In this document: positions 7,956 to 17,215 of the stretch, piece by piece | Position numbering within the stretch: the first letter of the stretch is position 1 | Layout: every line of letters begins with the position of its first letter | NCBI RefSeq assembly: GCF_009496285.1 | Contig: NZ_WIJK01000018.1 | Location: 1-44,335 of the forward strand | DNA length: 44,335 bases | Direction of reading: 5' to 3' | DNA from: Streptococcus mitis | GTDB lineage: Bacteria; Bacillota; Bacilli; Lactobacillales; Streptococcaceae | The notes under the pieces: generated by a model | Databases searched by the model: none | What the model was told of the DNA's origin: nothing | What the model saw: only the letters and a program-made list of their open reading frames with translations | Program-made: the position numbers and the translations under genes

Positions 7956-8714
7956 CTAGTTCACCTCACTTGCCATAACAGTCAAGGTATCAGAGATTTC
8001 TTGGAACATCTGACGATCCGTCTTTTCACCACGGTAGATTTGATTATAGAGAATACCGTCCTTGATGAAAAGAACACGTTTTGCACGGCTAGCCGCTGCT
8101 GTTGAGTGGGTCACCATGAGAATGGTTTGCCCTTGCTCGTTGATCTGATCAAAGATATCAAGGAGGGCTGCAGACGATTTAGAGTCTAGGGCACCTGTTG
8201 GCTCGTCCGCAAGAAGAATTTCTGGTTCTGTGATGATAGCCCGTGCAACTGCAACCCTTTGTTTTTGCCCTCCAGAGATTTCATAAGGGTACTTCTCCTG
8301 CAATTGATTGATGCCAAGATTTTCGGCCGTCACGACCAATTTTTTCATCATTTCTGTAATAGGCTTTCTAGACAATACCAAAGGGAGTAAGATATTGTCT
8401 TTAACAGAAAGCGTATCTAACAAATTGAAGTCTTGGAAGACAAAGCCTAACTTTTCACGACGGAAGCTTGATGCTTCAGTATTTTTAATGGTAGCTGTGT
8501 CTGTTCCGTTTAGGAAGACCTGACCACGAGTTGGTTTGTCAAGCATGGCGAGAATATTGAGTAGGGTTGATTTCCCAGAACCAGACTCACCCATAATGGC
8601 AACGTAGTCGCCTTTTTCTACAGTGAAGTGAATATCTTTCAGGGCTTCTACTTGGTTGCCTTGGAAACGTGTTTTATAAATCTTTTGAACGTGTTTTACA
8701 TCTAATAGTGTCAT
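7956..8714 (-). CDS. BceA-type ABC transporter ATPase
   Basis: 252 residues. Walker [10 protein letters not shown] (about 41-49), Q-loop FVFQDFNLL, signature SGGQKQR and Walker [13 protein letters not shown] are all intact, in the MacB/LolD/BceA class of ATPases that pair with FtsX-type permeases. It energises the permease encoded immediately downstream. The ribosome site AAGGAG precedes the ATG at 8714, 13 bases after the end of a 37-aa ORF. Probable role: resistance to cell-wall-targeting peptides. Confidence 0.88.
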   Translation of the reverse strand: MTLLDVKHVQKIYKTRFQGNQVEALKDIHFTVEKGDYVAIMGESGSGKSTLLNILAMLDKPTRGQVFLNGTDTATIKNTEASSFRREKLGFVFQDFNLLDTLSVKDNILLPLVLSRKPITEMMKKLVVTAENLGINQLQEKYPYEISGGQKQRVAVARAIITEPEILLADEPTGALDSKSSAALLDIFDQINEQGQTILMVTHSTAAASRAKRVLFIKDGILYNQIYRGEKTDRQMFQEISDTLTVMASEVN

Positions 8715-8727
8715 GATAATCTCCTTT

Positions 8728-8841
8728 TTAATATCCCATTAATTGAAACTGAGCCTGCATAATAGCGCAACCGAGCTGAACTCGCTCGATCTCTTTTGGA
8801 CTTGGTTTACTTGTATCTTTCTTTTGTAAGATTGTTTTCAT
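8728..8841 (-). CDS. 37-aa small protein ahead of bceAB
   Basis: A 38-codon ORF starts at ATG 8841 behind AAAGGAGAG and ends TAA at 8728, 13 bases before the BceA start, whose ribosome site begins right at that stop. The product starts MKTILQKKDTSKPSPKEIER and ends QAQFQLMGY: no signal peptide, one Cys, helical C-terminal half. Clean ribosome site, position as first gene of the operon and tight spacing argue that it is translated. It may be a leader peptide, a small regulator or a transporter accessory protein; I do not know the family. Confidence 0.65.
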   Translation of the reverse strand: MKTILQKKDTSKPSPKEIERVQLGCAIMQAQFQLMGY

Positions 8842-8925
8842 GGTTTCTCTCCTTTTTCTTTATGCTATAAGTTTACTCCAAATAAAGAGGACTTGCCATA
8901 ACATAACCTTACAAAAGAGGTCTTT

Positions 8926-8947
8926 AATCTTACATTTTTGTAAGATT
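8926..8947 (-). promoter_or_regulatory. Probable response-regulator operator for the bce operon
   Basis: AATCTTACA (8926-8934) and TGTAAGATT (8939-8947) are a perfect 9-bp inverted repeat with 4 T between, about 85 bases upstream of the small-ORF start, the place where BceR-type regulators bind. Extra half-sites occur nearby: CTTACAAAAG at 8909-8918 and TGTAAGATT again at 8825-8833 inside the first codons of the small ORF. Binding by the OmpR-type regulator at 10008-10685 is inferred. Confidence 0.55.
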
Positions 8948-8999
8948 ACATTTTTTTATCTGATTGAAGCCTGCTTTCTTACCATAACAAGGTCTAAAG

Positions 9000-9031
9000 A
9001 AGAGCCTGAAAGGATTCTTCCAAGCTCTTAG
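9000..9031 (-). terminator. Terminator of the two-component operon
   Basis: AAGAGCCTGAA pairs with TTCCAAGCTCTT on the complementary arm (with two imperfect pairs) and on the minus strand is followed by CTTCTTTAG. It lies just past the kinase stop codon and separates that operon from bceAB. Confidence 0.5.
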
Positions 9032-9040
9032 TAATTCTTT

Positions 9041-10015
9041 TCACTCAATCAGTAAATTCACTTCAGAGAACTTAATCCTCACCGTTGTTCCTTGCCCAAG
9101 CTCGGATTCTATTTGAATCTGATGCCCTAATTCTTGGCTGATTTTCTGGGTTAGATAGAGCCCAAGTCCAGATGACTGCTGGGTCATTCGACCATTATAT
9201 CCTGAAAAACCACGTTCAAAGACTCGCAATCGATCACTGTTTTTGATACCAATTCCGGTATCTTTGATGCAAAGGTCTGAACCATCCATGTAGATTTCAA
9301 CCCCACCTTCATTTGTGTACTTGAGGCTATTTGACAGGATTTGTTCAATAACTACCAACAGCCATTTCTTGTCTGTAACAATGCTTCTATCCAAGTCATG
9401 CAGATTAATACTTAGATCTTTCTGGATAAAGAAAATGGCATATTTGCGAATGACTTCCTTGACCAGATCCTCCACATTTTCTTTCTTCAACACCAGATCA
9501 TCATGGAAGCTCTCTAAGCGTAGGTATTGGAGAACGAGGTTTGTATAGGAATCAATCTTAAAAATTTCCTGTTCTAGCTGTTGCTTCAATTGGCGATCTG
9601 CCACCTCGCTCACGAGGAGTTTACTGGCCGCAATTGGTGTTTTTATCTGATGCACCCAGAGTGTATAGTAGTCCACCAAATCATTGTAGCGGTTTTCAGC
9701 ATCTGATTTCTTTTGGTAGAGTTCCTCTTCACTTTTCTCTAGTTTTTCAGTTAGTAGGACCTCCATTGGGGACTTGGCTTCTCTTTTTCCGTAGAACAGT
9801 TCCTTACGGTAGCGTTGCAATTCTATCAAGAAATCATAGACCAAAAACAAAAGTGTCAAAAAGGTAGATAGAAAGAAGAAATAGTTAAAGTAGGGCACTT
9901 GGTTATCAAATAAGACCTCAAAGAGAAAAAGTAAACCTGTAAGTAAGAGAATAAACACGAAAAAACGGCTACGCGAACGGATATAAGCTAGAAAAAAACT
10001 TTTGAAATCAAGCAT
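9041..10015 (-). CDS. BceS-type intramembrane-sensing histidine kinase
   Basis: 324 residues. Two adjacent membrane helices (about 18-37 and 43-64) with almost no extracellular loop between them, then a short coiled linker, the phosphorylation box WVHQIKTPI with His122, N-box ILSNSLKYTN (Asn229), DTGIGI (Asp252) and SSGLGLYL. Kinases lacking an external sensor domain sense through their BceAB transporter. Its start overlaps the stop of the response-regulator gene by 8 bases. Together with bceAB downstream it forms a peptide-antibiotic detoxification module. Confidence 0.87.
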   Translation of the reverse strand: MLDFKSFFLAYIRSRSRFFVFILLLTGLLFLFEVLFDNQVPYFNYFFFLSTFLTLLFLVYDFLIELQRYRKELFYGKREAKSPMEVLLTEKLEKSEEELYQKKSDAENRYNDLVDYYTLWVHQIKTPIAASKLLVSEVADRQLKQQLEQEIFKIDSYTNLVLQYLRLESFHDDLVLKKENVEDLVKEVIRKYAIFFIQKDLSINLHDLDRSIVTDKKWLLVVIEQILSNSLKYTNEGGVEIYMDGSDLCIKDTGIGIKNSDRLRVFERGFSGYNGRMTQQSSGLGLYLTQKISQELGHQIQIESELGQGTTVRIKFSEVNLLIE

Positions 10016-10685
10016 GTTTCAATCCGTACCCTATTCCTTTCTTGGTTTCAATAAAACCAATCAAACCTTCTTCCTCCAGTTTCTTGCGCAAACGAGCGAC
10101 ATTAACAGACAAGGTATTGTCGTCAATAAAAAAGTCACTGTTCCAGAGTTCCCGCATCAAATCATCACGCGCTACGATATTTCCCGCATGTTCAAATAAA
10201 ACCCGCAAAATCTGAAATTCATTCTTGGTTAGGCTGATAGCTTTGCCATTGACATGCACATCCATAGACTTGGTATTGAGGATAACTCCAACATACTCTA
10301 AGAGACTTTCATCCCGTCCAAACTCATAGGAACGACGCAACAAGCCCTGTACCTTTGCTAAAAGGACCTGCTGGTCAAAAGGCTTGGTCACAAAATCATC
10401 CGCTCCCATATTAATGGCCATCACAATGTCCATAGCCTGGTCTCTCGAAGACAGAAACATAATGGGAACTTTAGAAATCTTGCGAATCTCCTGGCACCAA
10501 TGATAGCCATTAAAGAGAGGCAAGCCGATATCCATGAGAACCAGATGAGGCTCAGACTGAACAAATAGTGTTAGAACTTCCATGAAGTCTTCTACCATGA
10601 CTACCTCAAATCCCCATTCAGAGAGCATTTTCCCAACTTGTTGACGAATAACTGGATCATCTTCTACTAGTAAAATCTTATGCAT
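10008..10685 (-). CDS. BceR-type OmpR-family response regulator
   Basis: 225 residues: receiver domain with acidic pocket ED at 8-10, phospho-acceptor Asp52 (LMDIGLP) and Lys101 (TKPF), then a winged-helix DNA-binding domain ending RLRKKLEEEG...IETKKGIGYGL. First gene of the two-component operon, with ribosome site GGAGGAG ahead of the ATG at 10685. Likely target: the palindrome at 8926-8947 in front of bceAB. Confidence 0.88.
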   Translation of the reverse strand: MHKILLVEDDPVIRQQVGKMLSEWGFEVVMVEDFMEVLTLFVQSEPHLVLMDIGLPLFNGYHWCQEIRKISKVPIMFLSSRDQAMDIVMAINMGADDFVTKPFDQQVLLAKVQGLLRRSYEFGRDESLLEYVGVILNTKSMDVHVNGKAISLTKNEFQILRVLFEHAGNIVARDDLMRELWNSDFFIDDNTLSVNVARLRKKLEEEGLIGFIETKKGIGYGLKHA

Positions 10686-10780
10686 CTGCTCCTCCTTTTT
10701 CTATATTATAGCAAAATTCTCCTCACTACTAGCGAAATTGATGTAAATCTGATAAGATAAAAGTTAAGAAAGGAGTTCCC

Positions 10781-11857
10781 ATGGCCAATATTTTCGACTA
10801 CCTAACTGATGTTCAATACGATTCTTTTTACGATCTTCCCTTGAATGAACTGGATATACTTGCTTTGACAGAGCTGACCTATCTTTCTTTTGATAACCTA
10901 TTGAACCAGCCTGTCAATCGTTTAAGCGATGTCGCAACTCGCGTCCCTCGAGAAAGCACCATGTTGACCAATAAAGAACGTCTTCAGCTCCTCGATCAGT
11001 TATCCCAGCACAAACGTTTTAAAAATAGCAAACTCTCTAACTTTGTAAACGAGATTGATACGGAGCAACAGAAACAGTTCGCTGCTATGACCTATCGCCT
11101 TAACTTAGATACTTATCTGATTGTCTTTCGAGGTACAGACGATAGTATTATTGGTTGGAAGGAAGATTTCCATATGACCTACATGAAGGAAATCCCTGCC
11201 CAAAAACATGCTCTTGAATACTTGGAAGATTTCTTTACCCAACACCCAAAACAGAAAGTGATTGTAGCTGGACATTCTAAAGGTGGGAATCTGGCTGTCT
11301 ATGCTTCCAGTCAAATCCAGTCTGAATTGCAAGACAAGATATCTGCAGTTTATACCTATGATGCCCCTGGTTTGCAGGCTCATCTGACTGAAACCACTGG
11401 TTATCAAGATGTCATTCCAAAAATTCACCGTTTCGTCCCACAAGGTTCTGTCATTGGCATGATGCTAGAAGTTCCTGATACTCCTACCGTCGTCAAATCT
11501 ACAGCTCTCGGTGGCATCGCCCAACACAATACTTTCAGCTGGCTAACTGAGGGACACCACTTTGTCCAACTAGAGGCCATCAGTAGTGAAAGTCTACAAA
11601 TCAAAGACACTCTTAAAGAATGGGTGGATAGTGTTCCCGATGAAGAACTAGAGCTCTACATTGATCTCTTTTTCGGAACCATCCTAGAATCTGGAATCAC
11701 TTCCATCAATGATTTATCTTCTAGAAATGCTATTGAACACATTCAACAACTTGTTTCTCAAGCCCAGACACTGGAGCCCAAGCAAGTTGAAATCTTAAAA
11801 AACCTGACACAACTCCTACTGGATGCACGCTTCCAAGCCTGGAAGAATCATTTTTAA
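10781..11857 (+). CDS. Alpha/beta hydrolase, DUF2974 (Mbeg1-like)
   Basis: 358 residues, cytoplasmic, no signal peptide. The nucleophile elbow AGHSKGGN places the catalytic serine at residue 166, preceded by a lipase-like strand LIVFRGTDDSIIGWKEDF that carries the oxyanion region. This matches the DUF2974/Mbeg1-like family of lipase-fold hydrolases of unknown substrate found throughout streptococci. The ribosome site AAAGGAG lies before the ATG. Single gene between the divergent regulator operon and a terminator at 11866. Substrate cannot be told from sequence. Confidence 0.8.
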   Translation: MANIFDYLTDVQYDSFYDLPLNELDILALTELTYLSFDNLLNQPVNRLSDVATRVPRESTMLTNKERLQLLDQLSQHKRFKNSKLSNFVNEIDTEQQKQFAAMTYRLNLDTYLIVFRGTDDSIIGWKEDFHMTYMKEIPAQKHALEYLEDFFTQHPKQKVIVAGHSKGGNLAVYASSQIQSELQDKISAVYTYDAPGLQAHLTETTGYQDVIPKIHRFVPQGSVIGMMLEVPDTPTVVKSTALGGIAQHNTFSWLTEGHHFVQLEAISSESLQIKDTLKEWVDSVPDEELELYIDLFFGTILESGITSINDLSSRNAIEHIQQLVSQAQTLEPKQVEILKNLTQLLLDARFQAWKNHF

Positions 11858-11865
11858 TCAATAAC

Positions 11866-11896
11866 AAGGTCTCTTCTCTGAAGGGACTTTCTTCTT
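11866..11896 (+). terminator. Terminator after the DUF2974 gene
   Basis: AAGGTCTCTTC (11866-11876) pairs with GAAGGGACTTT (11880-11890) through a 3-base loop, with two G-T pairs, followed by CTTCTT. Confidence 0.5.
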
Positions 11897-11959
11897 GATT
11901 CCTTATTTTATTCTTCTGTGTTATACTAGTAGGAGTAAATTCTTTGAAAGAGGAAACCT

Positions 11960-12589
11960 ATGAAAATCCATAAAACTGTGAATCCTGTTGCTTATGAAAA
12001 TACTTATTATCTCGAAGGGGAGCAACACCTGATTGTGATCGATCCTGGTAGCCATTGGGAGGCCATTCGCAAGACTATCGAGAACATTAACAAACCAGTC
12101 TGTGCCATTCTTCTGACCCACACTCACTACGACCATATTATGAGTCTTGACTTGGTCAGAGATACTTATGGAAATCCTCCAGTCTATGTGGCAGAAAGTG
12201 AAGCATCTTGGCTCTATACTCCTGTCGACAACCTTTCAGGACTCCCTCGACACGATGATATGGCGGATGTCATCTGCAAACCAGCTGAACACACTTATGT
12301 CTTTCATGAAGAATACCAGATTGAAGAATTCCGCTTCACAGTCTTACCAACGCCAGGCCACTCTATCGGTGGAGTTTCATTGGTTTTCCCAGATGGACAC
12401 TTGGTCTTAACGGGAGATGCCCTTTTCCGAGAAACCATTGGTCGGACAGATTTGCCAACTGGTAGTATGGAACAACTCCTTCATAGTGTCCAAACCCAGC
12501 TCTTCACCCTTCCAAACTACGATGTCTATCCAGGACATGGTCCGGCTACGACTATCGCGCACGAAAAAACCTTCAATCCATTTTTCTAA
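11960..12589 (+). CDS. Metallo-beta-lactamase-fold hydrolase (glyoxalase II-like)
   Basis: 209 residues. The metal-binding motif HTHYDH is at 54-59, further ligands are the His in PTPGHSIGG, the Asp in LTGDALF and the His in YPGHGP near the C-terminus. This is the compact glyoxalase-II-like branch of the MBL superfamily, usually a hydroxyacylglutathione-hydrolase-like thioesterase of uncertain substrate in streptococci. The ribosome site GAGGAAA precedes the ATG. Monocistronic, closed by a strong terminator at 12591. Confidence 0.85.
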   Translation: MKIHKTVNPVAYENTYYLEGEQHLIVIDPGSHWEAIRKTIENINKPVCAILLTHTHYDHIMSLDLVRDTYGNPPVYVAESEASWLYTPVDNLSGLPRHDDMADVICKPAEHTYVFHEEYQIEEFRFTVLPTPGHSIGGVSLVFPDGHLVLTGDALFRETIGRTDLPTGSMEQLLHSVQTQLFTLPNYDVYPGHGPATTIAHEKTFNPFF

Positions 12590-12590
12590 A

Positions 12591-12628
12591 ACATAAAAAC
12601 CAAGGACAATCATCCTTGGTTTTTATGT
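12591..12628 (+). terminator. Strong rho-independent terminator
   Basis: A perfect 16-bp stem (ACATAAAAACCAAGGA with its complement) closes a 6-base loop CAATCA, with T-rich 3' arm. It lies directly behind the MBL hydrolase stop and can act in both directions. Confidence 0.8.
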
Positions 12629-12693
12629 AGCTTCAATTTCTACATCACTACTTGCTCAGAAGAATCAACATTGACTAGAAAAATAATTTAAAA

Positions 12694-13458
12694 CTAATTA
12701 GTTGGATTCAATTCTTTCCAGTCAATGTTAGACAAATCAAGCTTTTCAGAAGAAATATCTAAAACTTGCTCTGCTTTTTCATTACCACCGATTTGAATAG
12801 TTGCTTCTTTAATCTTCTGCACTCCATTTTTATCAAACGAATATAGAGCCAGGTTCATTTCTGGACGAGTTGACTGCCAGTCTGCATAAGAGACTAGACC
12901 ATTTTCGTAAATAACAAAGCCTGAGCGAAAACCACCTGCAGAAGCTACATAAGCTGTGTGAAGTAAGTTTGGTTTTTGATTTTCCAAATAATAAATGGCT
13001 GAAACGAATTTTTCATCCCCAATAAGTAACTCATCTTGCCCATCCTTATTCAAATCAAGAAGGGCATATTTAAAGTCTGGTGCATTTTGATAATCCATTC
13101 GAGAGAAAATCATGCCATATTCTTCTGATGCAATCTTGTGTTGTTTATTTTCCTCGTATAAATCTTCTCTATTACCTTGTTTTAAAAGCTCTGTATAGTG
13201 ATTATAACGTTCAATCACTTCTTTATACAAATCTGGTCCCGTTTCCTTCTTATTTTCAGCAGTTGATTGTGACGCTTTGGTTGACGATTCGCTTGTATTT
13301 TCAGTCTTTGCTTCTGTTGATGTACTAGACTTATCGTCTTTGGAAACAGATGATAGTGCAGATGAAGGTTCTGTATTGCTATTATTTTTATTGAGACCAC
13401 AAGATGCCAAAACTGAAATCGAAAGAATAGATGAGAGCATCATTAAAAATTTCTTCAT
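12694..13458 (-). CDS. Ser/Thr-rich lipoprotein of unknown function
   Basis: 254 residues. Signal peptide with lipobox LASC gives lipidated Cys20. A low-complexity Ser/Thr/Lys/Glu linker follows (about 21-75), then a soluble domain of about 175 residues with an EF-hand-like segment DLNKDGQDELLIGD and strands typical of streptococcal surface lipoproteins. Exported and membrane-anchored; the domain resembles proteins that report on Ca-binding repeats (VCBS/FG-GAP-like) but this is a guess. Monocistronic, between the MBL hydrolase and pepO. Confidence 0.75.
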   Translation of the reverse strand: MKKFLMMLSSILSISVLASCGLNKNNSNTEPSSALSSVSKDDKSSTSTEAKTENTSESSTKASQSTAENKKETGPDLYKEVIERYNHYTELLKQGNREDLYEENKQHKIASEEYGMIFSRMDYQNAPDFKYALLDLNKDGQDELLIGDEKFVSAIYYLENQKPNLLHTAYVASAGGFRSGFVIYENGLVSYADWQSTRPEMNLALYSFDKNGVQKIKEATIQIGGNEKAEQVLDISSEKLDLSNIDWKELNPTN

Positions 13459-13545
13459 ATTAACCTCGATAGCATTGCATTTTCAGATGTATAAACTTCA
13501 AAAATGAATCATTCACGTCAAGTTATACTTGGTTAAGAAATCATT

Positions 13546-15438
13546 TTACCAAATAATCACACGGTCTTCTGGTGAACGCCACATTCCGTCGCCTTCTTTG
13601 ACATCATAGGTCGTAAAGAAGTCGTCAAAGTTTGGCACTTGGACGTTAACACGGAGTTTAGCTGGCGCGTGTACGTCAACGCTAGCCATGAGTTTCATCA
13701 ACTCTGGGCGACCTTTCATACGCCAGATACGAGCAAAGTTATGGAAGAACTCTTCAGCTGAGAAATCTGGCTCTCTCTTAGCAGCTTCTAGCGCTGCAGC
13801 GATTCCTCCTAGATCGGCAACGTTTTCGGATACAGTTAATTTCCCATTGATTTTTGCGCCGTAAGATTCTTGGCCATCAAACTGGTCGATAACCTTCTGT
13901 GTCTTTTCTTTAAAGGCTGCATAATCGCTCTCTGTCCACCAATCCTTGAGACTTCCATTTTCATCAAAGGAAGCCCCATTTGTATCAAAAGCATGAGAAA
14001 TTTCATGGGCGATAACCGCTCCGATCCCACCATAGTTGGCAGAAGATGACTGATGCAAGTCATAGAATGGTGCCTGTAAAATAGCAGCAGGGAAGACAAT
14101 CAAGTTCTTTTGTGGATTGTAGTAGGCATTGACCATATGAGCAGGCATTCCCCACTCCTTGTAGTCAACTGGCTGATTCCACTTGCTCCAACTGTGCTTG
14201 ATTTCCACACGCGCAAAGGCTAGGGCATTCTCAAAGAGGCTAGCAGATTCATCCACTACCTTATCTTTATAGCGGACTGGCAATTCTTCTGGATAACCGA
14301 TATAAGGCTTGATGACATTGAGTTTGACGATGGCTTTTTCTCGAGTTTCAGGAGTCAGCCAGTCATTTTTAGCTAAACGTTCCTTATAAACGTCAATCAT
14401 GGTCGCCACTTTTTTCTCTACGTCTGCCTTGGCTTCTGGAGAGAATTTTTCGTGGGCATACCAAAGGCCAAGAGCTTGTTTAAAAGGTCCTTGAGCTAAA
14501 TGGTAAGCTGCCTTACGTTTGTCTTGAGCCTCTGGAACTCCTGAAAGAGCTCGTCCGTAGGCACCTGACAAGATACGAATCTCATCTGTTAGATAGCTAG
14601 TTGAAAGATTAACTATACTCAAGATCAAGCTTGCCTTGAGCAAAGGCCAAGCTTCTTCACTATAGAATTGCTCTGCTGCTTGCCAGAAACGTTCTTCATC
14701 TACAACAACCTTGTCTGGAGTTTGTCCAATCACTGCTTGGAAGAAGTCATCTAAAGGTAGGGCAGGCGCAAACTTTTTGAAATCTTCATAAGAATAAGGA
14801 TGGTAAAGTTTGGCATATTCTGAACTTTCTTCGTTTGAAAGTACGACAGCTGCGATACGGCGGTCCAATTCCAATCGTTTCTCTAGCAAATCTTCGATTT
14901 CTTCATCTGAGAAGTTATAGGCTTTGAGGAGATTAGAAGTACTTTCTTTCCAAAGGTTCAATAATTCCTCACGCTGAGGATGGTCTTCCGCATAGTAGGT
15001 TGTATCAGGCAAAATAGTTCCTGGAGCACTAGCCCAAAGAACATTGGTTCTAGCATCCATAAAGTCTGGTGATACTCCAAATGGAAGGAAGTTTGGTTTA
15101 CCAGCTAATTCAAATGCAGCTAGTTTACTTGCGAAATCCGCAAAACTTTCCAAATCTTGATATTCCTTCAGTAAAGGGAGGACTGGCTCGATTCCATCAG
15201 CTTCTCGCTTATCGAAATCTCTGACCATAGCATGGTACTTGACAAAGTTTTCTAGGATAGGATCTTCTGGAAGATCTTCTCCTGCCAACCACTTGTCAGT
15301 CGTCGTTAGCATCAACTCTTCGATTTCTTCGTCAAGGTCGATAAAACCACCTGTTCTCGATTTATCGGCTGGAATAACAGCAGTCTTTTCCCACTCACCA
15401 TTTATTGCATCATAAAAATCATCTTGATAACGTGTCAT
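13546..15438 (-). CDS. pepO: Endopeptidase PepO (M13 family)
   Basis: 630 residues from ATG 15438 (MTRYQDDFYDAINGEWE), the length usual for streptococcal PepO; the frame also extends 8 codons to a GTG at 15462, which I regard as less likely. M13 neprilysin-like zinc metallopeptidase: HEISH at about 478-482 supplies two Zn ligands and the catalytic Glu, ENVADLGG supplies the third ligand, and NAYYNPQKN is the substrate-binding strand typical of the family. No signal peptide is visible, although pneumococcal PepO is found at the surface and binds plasminogen, fibronectin and complement C1q. It is transcribed divergently from psaBCA with about 180 bp between them, the usual arrangement in pneumococcus. 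Confidence 0.92.
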   Translation of the reverse strand: MTRYQDDFYDAINGEWEKTAVIPADKSRTGGFIDLDEEIEELMLTTTDKWLAGEDLPEDPILENFVKYHAMVRDFDKREADGIEPVLPLLKEYQDLESFADFASKLAAFELAGKPNFLPFGVSPDFMDARTNVLWASAPGTILPDTTYYAEDHPQREELLNLWKESTSNLLKAYNFSDEEIEDLLEKRLELDRRIAAVVLSNEESSEYAKLYHPYSYEDFKKFAPALPLDDFFQAVIGQTPDKVVVDEERFWQAAEQFYSEEAWPLLKASLILSIVNLSTSYLTDEIRILSGAYGRALSGVPEAQDKRKAAYHLAQGPFKQALGLWYAHEKFSPEAKADVEKKVATMIDVYKERLAKNDWLTPETREKAIVKLNVIKPYIGYPEELPVRYKDKVVDESASLFENALAFARVEIKHSWSKWNQPVDYKEWGMPAHMVNAYYNPQKNLIVFPAAILQAPFYDLHQSSSANYGGIGAVIAHEISHAFDTNGASFDENGSLKDWWTESDYAAFKEKTQKVIDQFDGQESYGAKINGKLTVSENVADLGGIAAALEAAKREPDFSAEEFFHNFARIWRMKGRPELMKLMASVDVHAPAKLRVNVQVPNFDDFFTTYDVKEGDGMWRSPEDRVIIW

Positions 15439-15553
15439 CTTGTTCTCGCTTTCATTTTTCACTTATTCTTAGCTTAGCAAAAATCCCTGGGGAATGCAAT
15501 TAAAAATGCCGTCTTCTTCTGATTGTTTTCTAGTTAATATTTTAAATATTTAC

Positions 15554-15577
15554 AAAAATTAACTTGACTTAATTTTT
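15554..15577 (+). promoter_or_regulatory. PsaR operator over the psa promoter
   Basis: AAAAATTAA-N6-TTAATTTTT is a perfect 9-bp inverted repeat whose spacer CTTGAC contains most of the -35 hexamer. This is the DtxR/MntR-type (PsaR, ScaR, SloR) operator expected for Mn-dependent repression of psaBCA; the cognate gene psaR lies at 18850. Confidence 0.85.
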
Positions 15578-15592
15578 ATTTTAAGGTATATT
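15564..15592 (+). promoter_or_regulatory. psaBCA promoter
   Basis: TTGACT (15564-15569), 17-bp spacer, TATATT (15587-15592). The -35 box sits inside the PsaR palindrome, so bound repressor would block RNA polymerase directly. Ribosome site AGGAGG follows at 15600-15605. Confidence 0.8.
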
Positions 15593-15616
15593 AAAAGATA
15601 GGAGGAATATAACTGT

Positions 15617-16339
15617 ATGATACGTATCGAAAACCTCAGTGTCTCCTACAAAGAAACGTTGGCACTAAAGGATATTTCACTAGTGCTCCAAGGACCAACG
15701 ATTACCGGAATTATTGGCCCAAACGGCGCTGGGAAATCAACATTATTAAAAGGTATGCTGGGAATTATCCCACATCAAGGTCAGGCATTTCTCGATGACA
15801 AGGAAGTTAAAAAATCCTTACATCGAATCGCCTATGTCGAACAAAAAATCAATATCGACTACAACTTTCCCATCAAGGTCAAGGAATGCGTCTCGTTAGG
15901 ACTGTTTCCCTCTATTCCTCTCTTTCGAAGTTTAAATGCTAAACATTGGAAGAAAGTGCAAGAGGCCCTTGAAATCGTCGACCTAGCTGACTACGCTGAA
16001 CGGCAAATCAGTCAACTCTCTGGAGGTCAATTCCAGCGGGTCTTGATTGCCAGATGTTTGGTGCAGGAAGCCGACTATATCCTCTTGGATGAACCCTTTG
16101 TTGGGATTGACTCAGTCAGTGAGGAAATCATCATGAATACGCTGAGAGATCTGAAAAAAGCTGGAAAGACGGTCCTTATCGTCCACCACGACCTCAGCAA
16201 GGTTCCCAACTACTTCGATCAAGTCTTGCTTGTCAATCGAGAAGTGATTGCTTTTGGTCCGACCAAAGAAACCTTTACCCAAGCCAATCTCAAAGAAGCT
16301 TACGGTAATCGACTCTTTTTCAATGGAGGTGACCTATGA
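15617..16339 (+). CDS. psaB: Mn ABC transporter ATPase PsaB
   Basis: 240 residues, ATPase of the manganese (and zinc) importer. Walker [10 protein letters not shown] (34-42), signature LSGGQ (about 136-140), Walker [13 protein letters not shown] and the switch His in LIVHHDLSK are intact. First gene of psaBCA, with AGGAGG 12 bases before the ATG; the end overlaps psaC by 4 bases. Regulated by PsaR through the operator at 15554. Confidence 0.95.
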   Translation: MIRIENLSVSYKETLALKDISLVLQGPTITGIIGPNGAGKSTLLKGMLGIIPHQGQAFLDDKEVKKSLHRIAYVEQKINIDYNFPIKVKECVSLGLFPSIPLFRSLNAKHWKKVQEALEIVDLADYAERQISQLSGGQFQRVLIARCLVQEADYILLDEPFVGIDSVSEEIIMNTLRDLKKAGKTVLIVHHDLSKVPNYFDQVLLVNREVIAFGPTKETFTQANLKEAYGNRLFFNGGDL

Positions 16340-17184
16340 TTGCAGAATTTATCGATGGATTACAAAAATTCCATTTCTTACAAAATGCCTTGATAACAGC
16401 TATTGTTATCGGGGTCGTAGCTGGAGCTGTAGGATGTTTCATCATTCTACGTGGGATGTCACTCATGGGAGATGCCATTTCACATGCTGTCTTACCAGGT
16501 GTAGCCCTCTCCTTCATCTTGGGCATTGACTTCTTTATCGGAGCCATTGTCTTTGGACTGCTAGCTGCTATCATCATTACCTACATCAAGGGAAACTCGA
16601 TTGTCAAAAGCGATACCGCCATCGGCATTACCTTTTCTTCTTTCTTAGCCCTCGGTATCATCTTGATTAGTGTCGCTAAAAGTTCAACTGACCTTTTCCA
16701 TATCCTTTTTGGTAATATCCTGGCCGTCCAAGATACGGATATGTTTATTACCATGGGGGTAGGGGCAGCCATTCTCTTGTTAATCTGGATTTTCTTCAAG
16801 CAACTCTTGATAACGTCCTTTGATGAACTCTTGGCCAAAGCCATGGGAATGCCTGTCAATTTCTATCACTACCTTCTCATGGTACTCCTAACTCTCGTAT
16901 CTGTGACAGCCATGCAAAGTGTCGGAACTATCCTGATTGTAGCCATGCTGATTACCCCAGCTGCAACTGCTTATCTGTATGCTAATAGCCTGAAAAGCAT
17001 GATTTTCCTTTCCTCAACCTTTGGAGCGATAGCTTCAGTTTTGGGGCTCTTTATCGGCTATAGCTTTAACGTTGCGGCAGGTTCTAGTATCGTGCTCACA
17101 GCTGCTAGTTTCTTTCTCATTAGCTTCTTTATCGCTCCAAAACAACGATATTTGAAACTGAAAAATAAACATTTGTTAAAATAA
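16336..17184 (+). CDS. psaC: Mn ABC transporter permease PsaC
   Basis: 282 residues, ABC-3 family permease with eight or nine hydrophobic helices spread over the whole length and the family-typical [11 protein letters not shown] segment near residues 49-59. Forms the channel of the PsaBCA importer. The start ATG overlaps the psaB stop. A small GGGG/CCCC hairpin (17185-17197) lies between psaC and psaA and might shape differential expression of the lipoprotein gene. Confidence 0.95.
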   Translation: MIAEFIDGLQKFHFLQNALITAIVIGVVAGAVGCFIILRGMSLMGDAISHAVLPGVALSFILGIDFFIGAIVFGLLAAIIITYIKGNSIVKSDTAIGITFSSFLALGIILISVAKSSTDLFHILFGNILAVQDTDMFITMGVGAAILLLIWIFFKQLLITSFDELLAKAMGMPVNFYHYLLMVLLTLVSVTAMQSVGTILIVAMLITPAATAYLYANSLKSMIFLSSTFGAIASVLGLFIGYSFNVAAGSSIVLTAASFFLISFFIAPKQRYLKLKNKHLLK

Positions 17185-17215
17185 GGGGCAAAACCCCAAT
17201 AAATTGGAGGATCTA

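Noticed and set aside
15438..15462. GTG start of pepO giving 638 residues
   Set aside because: The ATG at 15438 gives the usual 630-residue length and N-terminus.
17185..17197. GGGG/CCCC hairpin between psaC and psaA as terminator
   Set aside because: Only four pairs and no T tail; at most a processing or stabilising structure.
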